A DNA stretch of 30,165 nt from Bacillota bacterium (GTDB taxonomy: Bacteria > Bacillota > Clostridia > Acetivibrionales > DSM-1351), in the NCBI GenBank assembly GCA_023397905.1, contig JAEWSZ010000004.1, positions 1 through 30,165 of the forward strand, in the 5' to 3' direction. Shown piece by piece: positions 11,101-17,369 of the stretch (position 1 is its first letter; every line of letters starts with the position of its first letter). Both the position numbers and the translations under genes were made by a program. A model generated the notes under the pieces. The model saw only the letters and a program-made list of their open reading frames with translations, was not told where the DNA came from and ran no database searches.

Positions 11101-11808
11101 AATAAGATCCCCTGCAATTTCCATGTTTTTGAGCGTTACAAGGCTTTTATTAACCAATACATTTCCAGCCGCATTCGTAGTTGTGGTACCTTCCTTTGCA
11201 ATAACTTGACCGATGCATTTGTCCAGCAGTTTAATTGCATCTATTAATTTTATAACTCCCATAGGAGCATATTTCCCATTTGACACCTCTGAAATATAAC
11301 CTTTTTCAACAACTGCTCCAAATATGTCAAGTTGATTATTATCAAGCTTTTGAGCATCTGTTATTTTGTCGAGTATTTTCTTATCTTTAAGTTCTAAGCC
11401 AAAAACATGAGCGACCATTTCAGCAGCACCATATCTGGTAATATTCACAAATGGTTCAAATTTAATATTACCTTCATTAGTCACAAATCCTGAGGCAACA
11501 GCTTTAGCAATTTCCTTTCCGTACCAGGAATCTTTTGGCACGTCGCTGAAGTCTATATTAGCTTGTCTGGAAGAATTGAGTATTTGATTAATGAATGTAA
11601 TAAAATCTATCTTCTGGATGGGCTTATCCAGGTCAGAGGTACTCACACTGCTATCCAGCAAGCCCATACCTTTCCATTTATTCAGCAATGCCGTATCAGC
11701 TGATGTAACAGCACTGATATTTCCAATTGCCGCCGACGCATTTAATGGTATCATTAGCAGATATACAATTGTCAACATCACAGATACTGATTTGATAACT
11801 TTTCTCAT
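2182..11808 (-). CDS. Giant SLH-domain surface protein with 13 tandem repeats (3208 aa)
   Basis: Predicted exported surface protein. Signal peptide at residues 1-26 (ends NASA). Residues about 30-200 hold three SLH-like modules, with the usual TRAE motif degraded to IQKID, ITRYG and IKLID. Residues 205-520 are short Val/Ile/Gly/Asn strands (such as GTVNLDNVSVKG and GGGPNGIHI) resembling a parallel beta-solenoid. About 525-600 is a Big_2-like Ig domain (TVDKTGVITGVSVGNTKI), followed by a domain with IIRLPAGF. Residues 730-2113 are 13 divergent repeats of about 106 residues, each ending near LLATDxxGKIKAYANI. Then come two copies of a GGKTLVITL...WVSD domain, Ig/Fn3-like modules and a final pair of related domains. 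Start: ATG with GGAGG at 11813-11817. It is 31 bases behind the SLH-Fn3 gene and shares its transcript. No enzyme motif is seen. Adhesin or S-layer-associated scaffold is inference. Base composition changes near 10,040. Confidence 0.9.
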   Translation of the reverse strand: MRKVIKSVSVMLTIVYLLMIPLNASAAIGNISAVTSADTALLNKWKGMGLLDSSVSTSDLDKPIQKIDFITFINQILNSSRQANIDFSDVPKDSWYGKEIAKAVASGFVTNEGNIKFEPFVNITRYGAAEMVAHVFGLELKDKKILDKITDAQKLDNNQLDIFGAVVEKGYISEVSNGKYAPMGVIKLIDAIKLLDKCIGQVIAKEGTTTTNAAGNVLVNKSLVTLKNMEIAGDLIIGEGVSDGTVNLDNVSVKGKMIIRGGGPNGIHIKSSKITSGLIVEKYAGNVNVVAEGTTTIEKTVIKSGGKLSESGLTSSGKGFINVICSNAVEANQTANLAGDFSNIELNNCNLNVILNGNADNINISKDSTASFVLTAGDVKDITILASRNTIELNGGTIGKVSVKEDAKGNKIDINDVSKISEMSIGDNSTINFIKGTIEDLTFEVPSGGSYLSMKSGSYLMNIVAHAAITVTGAGVIKDAYVYANNVSIDIKPNGVYVADNIIAYINGTSIDPTKPTVSFNVPSSISLQQGEEITVDVINLNPEKSILAYISSDNSIATVDKTGVITGVSVGNTKIHVTGQYTNYNSKVADINVTVISGNVTVPGTLEIDPESGEASTIAEKIVLTYTAGDNLSNGTLIIRLPAGFQANTSDTVQIGSDAAKALVATQLPNSQTISLTNVDLPQGQTIVITLNNKVIPAGEEGYTFSAVADADGYGPKLPTTGTSEKAVFTVDRLRELMEKYNYVIPDVPYGTVGGSMKLTNLSLLGITDGDGLKWMIKVQDADFEAPKYDDDLTNAGYLPYTAGQDIMVAEGQKIRLVVVDKDNKLKAYKDLTVKPEWIRPNDAAVLESGVNYIPAPGIKAGAVRINALSYTGVDHWMIKIQDTAPNTVFDGSVLTGAGVQNYTEGDDISMLAGQHVVLAAVDAQNKIMAYADIAAGSLLSVEANKLQAGNSYSVPAAGPEIGTTKIQYLNKGNMAIDKWMYVLLSKDSVQPGLNAATEDFEKYYTEGKLFTEYEQNNKIPVTAEQHLMLVGVKTDGTKYLIQAYANMTIKSNQILGASAPEIPGENIGALEMGSTKFTTRISSLSLTGSAILVDAEKFMIKVQNTGLTEAPQLDSTLNGFSDYIANSDIMPGSYTVIVLLATDKNGKIKAYKNIAVDPLKIRPGDAPTFSTYRFVPGTDVNSTRIMNLPAGGPTGITGTFARWEYKISNMPFEKPYLGSILGGTVCNNGDQISGVHVSQHILLVAVDAAGQTLAYADETLNTSEIKQPTAEILQSNLDTPIGFNYTMPEPGSDGGTTMIGTMDNWNITGAQRWYYKISSTQLEPDYDSSVVTGANEFNTYAARQSVSAAAGKYFILLATDNSGHIKAYANIALTEANISLQMLKTPLNYLHSIGSTAGTTKLTNLAFTGITGSDSSWKWMYAVGDAAFPVPGQNTPVSSLSYSFTTVTSGETTATIAITPNKYILLLAVDGSGIIKAYANILVDSSKVKPSDAQVITNYTLEKGYAEGTTRFSALDLSLVSGATQWMIYVQPTGLTENIGIDTSAPANAIRYNYSQTTKPDITVNVNDHIILLATDSSSAHKIKAYADITVISDWIQTPFAYALKKTTDYTGPRAGTDDGTTTFTLIETNVPDKESGTVVWKYKTGAQQFALPHLDDDAADYTELDASGNFPVQSNDWLLVVATVDGKVKAYFQEKISSGSIKPKEAPPLVEGKNYSAPVAGSEPGTTKFGLLDPISLPNTFAGWAVKVYSTSQTVMQDTYFGSPLSSIGNIQVQKNQFVVLAAVNSAGNVIAYKCIQITDDTQISPTAFDNNYSGPQMGTDKGTVSFIVSLNGLSGAVGFAAKVSDTQVSLGKGDAITYSTDPGPDFTNYKVLTSYENINVKANQYVVLVAVDSSSKVVAYANILVLEDRINPGDAVLLEETKNYRLETGSGSGTVRFTYLNKVGVPGVTTEKWVVQIANNPITTPPTLNTKVSDTTGGYVLGSNINVTVGTYVILYSVEASTNGIKGYVCIQVKPAELVVNSAPVPGSDYFTTKLDTAQVTVPAGTTLKYVVQNNSAGVILTNDNIPGLQAFTFGDNIPAAENQYLILAAVESDGKINAYKEIKVTAAMLKIPNTSASLSGTLISAPVSEANIAAGGKTLVITLNDGKWVSDIAANATVRNSLYDNLKLNGTTDSTMWANVIAALKGAGQASAPGQPGITRTDDTTVTIVFPQVPSYEISKSQTITLTIPAKCNVSNKDIPSDKTITIENLATATVTSASYKETDINAGNKTIVITLDGATWVSDVGSNAAIKEALVRGLTADSDPGNQWASVVQKLVDGGGSVTRGTGTKTNVVTIKLPAVETYDIAANQTISVTVPTSAAIGTSFGIQSTGTVTITPVTTIVPAAIVSVTATESNKSYKLGDTVSINVKFDKNVSVSSTPTLALQTVSGSTSTKNASYASGTGTDTLVFTYKVATGDRNPLLEYKSGGSISGTVVNSGTSTAVNKALPPIGGGYSLGTSNIAIDGVVPQFSSGYPKAGSWTAADDVSIPVKLNDSADIYYVAVLYNPANIAPTTDQINAGTANTTVVTSGTLNVTDANTEYPLNLTGLTDNTGYTVYMYAEDACGNKSAVASVTVDNKPPKINDMQAIPADYSISLTVNINEPGNIYAVALANGSPAPTSQQVKAYSAKVTQAVTADTVNTDVTLKITKSATSTTASVPLNTSTDYDIYIVCEDVSTAKNLSGPVIIEAKTTPMDLTKVDVDLANNTILNTNASMQYSLDGYSWTTCNSPATANVNFVYNETDLQIKVYIREVSDTSHVEVITLGKGSTAGIDSSLIDYDILAGKVYNNSDINLEFRINGGAWKSLGANKTVSGVVFVPGDLELRTAATSPTAAGRDAKIPSDAVIVDGIPSKGEAPELTYDDAANKINGLSDDYEYSVNGGNWVSGELAAGRPNEFAGTKKVLVRHKATAVRIASMEQEIQFTANVIKVTAAPAEGTTKATVKIEFEENTNKPNQALTAQQIKDWFDIGTTAGVPHEWGTEISGKFNSTGKVLTITFNSMAGSTFVIGDMVEVTTGAAIQNSTNTSGAYTSTGKLGGSFHTVPAITSIKAVNTSGEKLIITFDQATNQKNITPANLANYLIVTNSTGKTARNWSKANNANPNVTLTWTSDKVLTISFNNFSDTDIIVNDKIRVNAAWGLKDADNTTEACNSAQFITGSFTP
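5465..9625 (-). repeat. 13 tandem protein-level repeats of about 106 aa
   Basis: Within the giant SLH protein, residues about 730-2113 align as 13 units. Each unit starts with NYxxPxxGSxxGTT, continues with a Leu-rich strand and a WMxKV/WxYKI strand, has a variable acidic insert, then an xILLAxDxxGKIKAYANI strand and often ends IxPxDA. Units vary from roughly 95 to 115 residues and are strongly diverged in DNA, so this is an old domain array rather than a recent amplification. I do not recognise a named family. Confidence 0.8.
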
Positions 11809-11839
11809 AGTGCCTCCATGCCTCCCAAATTTTTACTTG

Positions 11840-14185
11840 CTAAAGATTGATTGCCTTATATGCCATAACTGCCGCTTCCGCCCTTGTAACATAACCGGAC
11901 GGTTTCAAATAATTTTTTCCGTCAATAACTCTTCCTGTGAATATCCCCGCTCCACAAAGATCCGCTATCCTGTCAGCAGACGCCGGAGATATGGATCTAT
12001 AGTCCGCAAACTCCTTTAATATGCTGCTATCCTTGTCCGCCAGCGGAGTACCCTTGACTTTAATGGCTAGTGCAAGTATAACTCCTGCCTGCTCTCTCGT
12101 TATTGCATTGTTTGGATAAATTTTATTGCTTTTATCAGGTGATATAAGTCCAAGTTTTGCAGCCGACAGCATTTCCTTATAATATTTGTGTCTGGAATCC
12201 ATATCTGCATAACTACCTGCGGCCACCATGCCCAGATCTAGACTTCTTATAACAATGGCACAATATTCACCTCTGGATATACTCTGATTGGGATAGAACT
12301 TCGAACCCGATTTGGCATCAAAAACACTTCTACTTGCTAAATTATTTATTGCAGTTACAGCCCAGTCAACATTACTTATATCGGAATAAGTCACCTTTTT
12401 CTTTGTAGCAGCCGCTACTTCATTAGATGGCTCACTCAACTTAGAACCATTTACAGCCCTTACTCTGAATGTCAGAGTTTTATCGGTATTAATATTTTTA
12501 TATGTGAAAGTTGTAGTATTTTCACTAACCCTGCCTACTTCTTTAAAACTATAAAGTTGCATGGCTTCAATAATAAAGTGACTTTCATTTATGGAATTAT
12601 CTTTCCAAGTAAGCATGATTTCACTGGATGAAATGGCCTTTGCCTGCAAATTACTCGGAGCCTCAGGAGATTTTAACGTTACCATAACTTCATTACTATA
12701 GTTAACAGAATTAGATTTATCAAATACCTTTATTCTATAATAATAAGTATCAGTATTGTTAATCCATTTATCATTATATGAAACCGTATTTGGATCAAGA
12801 TAAGCAATAGTCTCCCATTTACCTATTGGTCCGATTTTTCTCTGTACGTCAAAACCGGCTTCCACCATACTGGTGTCCTGCCATATCAGTTTTATTTCAG
12901 TCGTTCCAACTACTTCATAAGTAAGTTTCGATGGTGCAGATATAATAGCGGTATAAACTGTAGTTTCATTGGAAAAATCAGAGTACACACTATTGTCATT
13001 TATTTTAGCTCTAACCTTATAAGTATAATTATCATCCTGTGAAGTATTAATATCGGTAAAAGTAGTAGCATTTCGCCCCATGGTCTCATACAGTTTCCAT
13101 TCAGAATCTGAACTTGTTTTACGCCAAATTTCAAAACCTGTTTCATTAATTGTATAGTCTTGCCATTCAAGTACAATGCTTTTACCATTTACACATGAAG
13201 ATACTAATGTTCCTGGAGGTTTAAGATATGTACTAGTTATATAAACTACATCTGAATATTCTGAATTTGATGTACCTGTGACTGCTTTTACTCTATAAGC
13301 ATAGGTAGTATCCGGTTCTAATTCCGGATCTGAATCAATATATGAATTATTATTTTGAGGAACTACTGCTATTTCTTTAAATATTCCATTTTTGGAAGAT
13401 TTCCTTTCTATAATAAATGCTATTTCCACTGAATTATCTTTCCAAAAGAGCTGAATTTGATGTCCTGACATTGCAAAACCATATAGATCAGTTGGTTTAA
13501 AAAGCAGTGTGTAAGCGCCGCTACCTTCATATGGATATGCAGGAGTGACAACATAATCGGAATAATATTGTCTGACTCTGTACAAATATTTTACGCCGGA
13601 AGCAACATTTATATCAGCATAAGTATTTTGTCCCATACCCACTCTTGCTATTTGACTCCAGTTCTTATCACTTTCAAGTTTCCTTTCAACAATGGTGTTA
13701 TATGACTGTTTATCAGGATAAGTCCATTTAAGGTCTATCTCATTACTTGAAACAGGCGTAATTATAAGAGAATCAGGAGTAATTATATCTTGTGTATTTA
13801 TGGATACCTCATTGGTATAAATATAAACCGAATTATTTGAATCCATAACTTTTAACCTATAAGTATACGTATGTCCAACTTCGAAAGTATCAATACATGA
13901 TGTCATATCCCCTGCCTGAGTCTGAACCATTATAAATGAACCTGAATCGGTTTTCCGTTCAACTATATATTGTTTTTCATTCACCAGCAAGTCGCTCCAG
14001 TCAAGAGACACCTGTGTACTGCTTATCACTGTAAGTTTCAGCGTAGATGTAACTACAGCTCGTGCATCATTACCAGCAATGCTCCAGCACTGCACCAGAA
14101 TCGCAAGCGCCAGAACCAGCGCAACCTTTTTAATATATTTGTAATTATAGGATTTATTTGAATTCTTTTTAACTGAACTGGCCAA
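11840..14185 (-). CDS. Cell-surface protein with six Fn3-like and three C-terminal SLH domains (781 aa)
   Basis: Predicted wall-anchored surface protein. Residues 1-43 are a long Lys/Asn-rich n-region followed by a hydrophobic export segment (VALVLALAIL) ending near ARA. Six Fn3-like modules of about 92 residues follow (about 44-598), each with a strand such as IDLKWTYP, IQLFWKDN, IVLEWQDY or IMLTWKDN, then a YxYRVKA strand. Residues 600-781 hold three SLH modules keeping the Arg of the TRAE-type motif (SRGEY, TREQA, TRAEA), so binding to a secondary wall polymer is likely. The start is TTG (14183-14185) with GGGGGT eight bases upstream; no ATG is nearby. It is very AT-rich compared with its neighbours and is first gene of a two-gene transcript with the giant SLH protein. 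A SigD-like promoter lies upstream. No enzyme domain is visible. Confidence 0.9.
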   Translation of the reverse strand: MASSVKKNSNKSYNYKYIKKVALVLALAILVQCWSIAGNDARAVVTSTLKLTVISSTQVSLDWSDLLVNEKQYIVERKTDSGSFIMVQTQAGDMTSCIDTFEVGHTYTYRLKVMDSNNSVYIYTNEVSINTQDIITPDSLIITPVSSNEIDLKWTYPDKQSYNTIVERKLESDKNWSQIARVGMGQNTYADINVASGVKYLYRVRQYYSDYVVTPAYPYEGSGAYTLLFKPTDLYGFAMSGHQIQLFWKDNSVEIAFIIERKSSKNGIFKEIAVVPQNNNSYIDSDPELEPDTTYAYRVKAVTGTSNSEYSDVVYITSTYLKPPGTLVSSCVNGKSIVLEWQDYTINETGFEIWRKTSSDSEWKLYETMGRNATTFTDINTSQDDNYTYKVRAKINDNSVYSDFSNETTVYTAIISAPSKLTYEVVGTTEIKLIWQDTSMVEAGFDVQRKIGPIGKWETIAYLDPNTVSYNDKWINNTDTYYYRIKVFDKSNSVNYSNEVMVTLKSPEAPSNLQAKAISSSEIMLTWKDNSINESHFIIEAMQLYSFKEVGRVSENTTTFTYKNINTDKTLTFRVRAVNGSKLSEPSNEVAAATKKKVTYSDISNVDWAVTAINNLASRSVFDAKSGSKFYPNQSISRGEYCAIVIRSLDLGMVAAGSYADMDSRHKYYKEMLSAAKLGLISPDKSNKIYPNNAITREQAGVILALAIKVKGTPLADKDSSILKEFADYRSISPASADRIADLCGAGIFTGRVIDGKNYLKPSGYVTRAEAAVMAYKAINL

Positions 14186-14264
14186 AATGTTATACCCCCA
14201 TCAAATTATACGTATCAGATTAATCAATTTTCATAGATTTACCAAAAACAGTTTTTATTAATTT

Positions 14265-14292
14265 ATATCGGCAGAAAAATAAGGAAATTTTA
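14265..14292 (-). promoter_or_regulatory. SigD/FliA-like promoter for the SLH-Fn3 / giant SLH operon
   Basis: Minus strand TAAA (14289-14292), 16-base spacer, GCCGATAT (14265-14272). This is a full match to the SigD consensus described for Bacillus (TAAA-N14-16-GCCGATAT). It lies 80 bases upstream of the TTG start, giving a leader of about 70 bases. Confidence 0.65.
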
Positions 14293-14307
14293 TAATAAAT
14301 GAAAAAG

Positions 14308-14327
14308 TGTAACAGTGATGTAACAGT
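14308..14327 (-). repeat. 11-bp-period direct repeat upstream of the SigD-like promoter
   Basis: TGTAACAGT occurs twice on the plus strand (14308-14316 and 14319-14327), one helical turn apart (minus strand ACTGTTACA). It is 15 bases upstream of the -35 box. The spacing and position suit an activator or response-regulator site, but no regulator can be named. Confidence 0.45.
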
Positions 14328-14381
14328 AAATTAGTATTTCACCCCGGGTGTTTCACGGAAAAACGCTTTTTTACGGCCATA

Positions 14382-14438
14382 TGGAAATGAAAAATCCCCT
14401 GGCCGCAGTTCTTACATACTCTGGGGTCAGAGGATTTT
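14382..14438 (-). terminator. Terminator of the ATP synthase operon
   Basis: Arms 14391-14404 and 14425-14438 (AAAATCCCCTGGCC / GGTCAGAGGATTTT, two non-Watson-Crick positions) form a long hairpin. On the minus strand it is followed by TTTTTCATTT. It lies 82 bases after the atpC stop and before the surface-protein promoter. The rest of the gap 14186-14520 holds that promoter and no gene. Confidence 0.8.
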
Positions 14439-14520
14439 CTATTATGTCCGTTCCCGGGATTTCCTAAAGCGGGTCCGGGTTTGGAATCTGAAATCTCAAT
14501 ACATTATTTTATCCGATGGT

Positions 14521-14919
14521 TTATTTACCTGTGGCTTTAATACGTGCCATAGCTCTCGTAAGAGCCGCCTTGGATCTCATGTACTCCAGCTGGCTCAACT
14601 GTTTCTGCAATCTCTCTTCGGCACGCTGCTTTGCGGCTTTGGCTCTGTTTATATCGATTTCTTCCGGATATTCGGCAGTATCGGTCATAATGACAACTCT
14701 ATCAGGCATGATTTTCGCAAAGCCGTCTGTAACAACAGCATCTACCCATTTTCCCTGCGTATTGATCCGAATTGGTCCTACATTTACTGTTGCAACAGTT
14801 GGCGCATGTTTTGCCAAGACTCCCATTTCGCCGTCAACAGACTTGAAAATTACGCATTCCGCTTCTCCGGAAAAGAAGTTCCTCTCAGGTGTAATAATTT
14901 CTAATAAAAATGTGGACAT
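14521..14919 (-). CDS. atpC: F1 ATP synthase epsilon subunit
   Basis: Epsilon subunit of the F1 central stalk, which couples rotation to catalysis and can inhibit ATP hydrolysis. The N-terminal beta-barrel (FLLEIITPERNFFSG, then GEMGVLAKHAPTVA) and the C-terminal helical hairpin (AKAAKQRAEERLQ) are both present; 132 residues is normal length. Two ATGs lie two codons apart (14925 and 14919); I chose the inner one because GGAGGG sits about eight bases before it, whereas it is only about three bases from the outer one. It is the last gene of the atp operon and is followed by a terminator. Confidence 0.95.
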   Translation of the reverse strand: MSTFLLEIITPERNFFSGEAECVIFKSVDGEMGVLAKHAPTVATVNVGPIRINTQGKWVDAVVTDGFAKIMPDRVVIMTDTAEYPEEIDINRAKAAKQRAEERLQKQLSQLEYMRSKAALTRAMARIKATGK

Positions 14920-14949
14920 ACTCATTACCCTCCAAAGAGCTGCGAAAGA

Positions 14950-16362
14950 TTATTCCTGCATTTCCTTCGCCGCTTCATACACTTCGTCAATAGTACCTTT
15001 CATATAGAAAGCCGCCTCAGGAATATTATCCATCTTTCCTTCAATAATCTCCTTAAAGCCTCTTATTGTCTCTTTGAGTGGCACGTATTTCCCTTTATAT
15101 CCGGTAAACTGCTCCCCAATAAAGAAGGGCTGAGACAAGTATCTCTGTATTTTTCTGGCTCTGAATACGATCAGTTTATCTTCTTCGGGTAATTCATCCA
15201 TACCGAGAATTGCAATAATGTCCTGAAGTTCTTTATTCCTCTGCAATATCTCCTGTACTCTTCTTGCCACCCCATAGTGTTCGTCTCCCACAACCTTTGG
15301 ATCCAGGATTCTCGATGTGGAATTCAAGGGATCCACAGCAGGGTAAATACCCATGGCAACAATATCTCTGCTCAAAACCGTAGTGGCGTCAAGATGTGTA
15401 AAAGTGGTGGCAGGCGCGGGGTCCGTCAAGTCATCCGCAGGCACATATACAGCCTGCACCGAGGTTATGGAGCCCTTTGTAGTGGAAGCTATCCTCTCCT
15501 GGAGCGCTCCCACGTCGGTGGCCAGCGTAGGCTGATAACCAACTGCCGAAGGAACTCTTCCCAGCAGGGCCGAAACCTCAGAACCCGCCTGCACAAACCT
15601 GAATATGTTATCTATAAATAAAAGCACGTCCTGTCCCATTTGATCTCTGAAATACTCAGCCATTGTAAGACCGGACAGGCCAACTCTCATTCTGGCTCCC
15701 GGCGGCTCATTCATCTGGCCGAATACCATGGCGGTCTTCTCAATAACTCCCGAATCATTCATATCATGCCACAGGTCGTTACCCTCTCTGGTTCTCTCGC
15801 CGACACCTGTGAATACTGAGTATCCGCCATGTTCTGTGGCAATATTTCTGATAAGCTCCATTATCAGAACTGTCTTACCAACTCCCGCGCCGCCGAACAG
15901 GCCTATCTTACCGCCTTTGGCATACGGTGCGAGCAAATCAACAACCTTTATACCTGTTTCCAGTATCTCCGTCGAAGGCCTCTGCTCCTCAAAGGCAGGC
16001 GCAGGCCTATGTATGGGATAATAGTCGGTCGCTTCCACTTCACCTTTTTTATCAACGGGCTCACCCAAAACATTGAATATTCTTCCCAGAACCTCTTTAC
16101 CAACAGGTACTTTTATTGCATCTCCGGTGTCTATAGCCTCCATACCCCTTACAAGCCCATCTGTAGAAGACATGGCAACGCATTTAACGGTATCATTTCC
16201 AAGATGCTGCATTACCTCGGCTGTAATAAAACGGTCTTCCTCACCGTCTGTTCTGACGGGTATTTTTATAGCATTATATATGTTGGGCAATACACCGTTT
16301 TCAAATCTAATGTCAATTACCGGTCCGATTACCGACACAATTACTCCAGTACTTCCAGCCAT
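14950..16362 (-). CDS. atpD: F1 ATP synthase beta subunit
   Basis: Catalytic beta subunit. It shows the Walker A loop GGAGVGKTV, the segment GERTREGNDLWHDM with the catalytic Glu region, Walker B VLLFIDNIFRF, and the DELSEED-like motif GMDELPEEDKL that contacts gamma. At 470 residues it has the usual length. An in-frame GTG lies three codons upstream (16371), but AAGGAG eight bases before the ATG at 16362 overlaps that GTG, so the ATG (MAGSTGVIV) is the better start. It lies between atpG and atpC in the standard order. Confidence 0.97.
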   Translation of the reverse strand: MAGSTGVIVSVIGPVIDIRFENGVLPNIYNAIKIPVRTDGEEDRFITAEVMQHLGNDTVKCVAMSSTDGLVRGMEAIDTGDAIKVPVGKEVLGRIFNVLGEPVDKKGEVEATDYYPIHRPAPAFEEQRPSTEILETGIKVVDLLAPYAKGGKIGLFGGAGVGKTVLIMELIRNIATEHGGYSVFTGVGERTREGNDLWHDMNDSGVIEKTAMVFGQMNEPPGARMRVGLSGLTMAEYFRDQMGQDVLLFIDNIFRFVQAGSEVSALLGRVPSAVGYQPTLATDVGALQERIASTTKGSITSVQAVYVPADDLTDPAPATTFTHLDATTVLSRDIVAMGIYPAVDPLNSTSRILDPKVVGDEHYGVARRVQEILQRNKELQDIIAILGMDELPEEDKLIVFRARKIQRYLSQPFFIGEQFTGYKGKYVPLKETIRGFKEIIEGKMDNIPEAAFYMKGTIDEVYEAAKEMQE

Positions 16363-16391
16363 TTTATCCACTCCTTCCCTATGAGAACAAT

Positions 16392-17276
16392 TTATTTCAA
16401 AGCAGCAGCTCCGCCCACTATTTCAGATATCTCTTGTGTTATGGCGGCTTGTCTGGCCCTGTTATAATACAAATTCAATTTTTGCAGCATCTCATCCGCA
16501 TTTTTTGTGGCACTGTCCATAGCAGTCATACGGGCGTTCTGCTCACTGGTGAAAGCCTCTACGAAAGCTCCGTACATTATACCCTTGATGTATTTGGGTA
16601 TGAGCACGTCCAGCACCACCGACGGAGACGGCTCATATTTTATCCGCTCGTCGATCTTGATATCCTCGGTCTTGACATCCTCGCGCAATGAGGCAATTTC
16701 AAGAGGCAGCAGTTTCAGAAGCTTTGGCTCCAGGGTAATAGCGGACATCATCTGGGTGAATATTATATATACTTCATCCACTTCCTGTTTGTTGTACAGG
16801 TCAAGTATGATGTCGGCAATCTCTCTGGCCCTGAATACGGTTGGGTTTTGTACCGCATAATCAAATTCTGTGTGAACATTGTAATTTTTTCTCACAAAAT
16901 ACGATCTTCCCGAATTTCCTGCCACCAAAAGCAGCGCATTTTCCTTGTCATCGCCGATAGCCTGCTCCGCCAGCTTTTTCACATTGCTGTTATATCCGCC
17001 GGCAAGGCCCTTGTCTCCGGTTATGACAATATAAGCCTTCCTCTTGCCCTCTTTCAGATCCCTTATATCAAAATACTTGCTGTCAACATCTCCGCTATGT
17101 GCAAGAATATCTGCAATAGTTTCTCTAACCTTGCTGAAATACGGAAGGGTTTCCTCCAGCTGCGCTCTTGCCTTCTTTAGTTTTGACGCTGATATCAATT
17201 TCATGGCCTTGGTTATTTGCCGCATCTGATTTATACTTTTAATACGCAGCTTAATTTCACGCATGTTGTTTGCCAT
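16392..17276 (-). CDS. atpG: F1 ATP synthase gamma subunit
   Basis: Rotor shaft subunit. The N-terminal coiled-coil helix (REIKLRIKSINQMRQITKAM, then LISASKLKKA) and the C-terminal helix (MTAMDSATKNADEMLQKL, then RQAAITQEI) are the conserved pair that enters the alpha3beta3 ring. The central Rossmann-like part has VITGDKGLAGGYN. I chose the ATG at 17276 (MANNMREIK). The frame extends to a TTG at 17312, but those extra residues do not resemble the family. The ribosome site is weak (GGCGGG). The 294-residue length is normal. It is separated from atpA by a 93-base gap containing a hairpin. Confidence 0.96.
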   Translation of the reverse strand: MANNMREIKLRIKSINQMRQITKAMKLISASKLKKARAQLEETLPYFSKVRETIADILAHSGDVDSKYFDIRDLKEGKRKAYIVITGDKGLAGGYNSNVKKLAEQAIGDDKENALLLVAGNSGRSYFVRKNYNVHTEFDYAVQNPTVFRAREIADIILDLYNKQEVDEVYIIFTQMMSAITLEPKLLKLLPLEIASLREDVKTEDIKIDERIKYEPSPSVVLDVLIPKYIKGIMYGAFVEAFTSEQNARMTAMDSATKNADEMLQKLNLYYNRARQAAITQEISEIVGGAAALK

Positions 17277-17327
17277 ATGATAACCCGCCGTTTCTGTCCC
17301 ACAGCCTGACAAAAAATTTATAACTGC

Positions 17328-17363
17328 GCGCCTGTACGCTGTGAATATTATAATGACAGGCGC
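17328..17363 (-). other. Intercistronic hairpin between atpA and atpG
   Basis: Perfect 8-base inverted repeat GCGCCTGT (17328-17335) / ACAGGCGC (17356-17363) with a 20-base loop, just after the atpA stop. A run of six T follows about 13 bases beyond the stem on the minus strand, too far for a classical terminator. A processing or attenuation site is possible. Confidence 0.45.
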
Positions 17364-17369
17364 CGCTTA

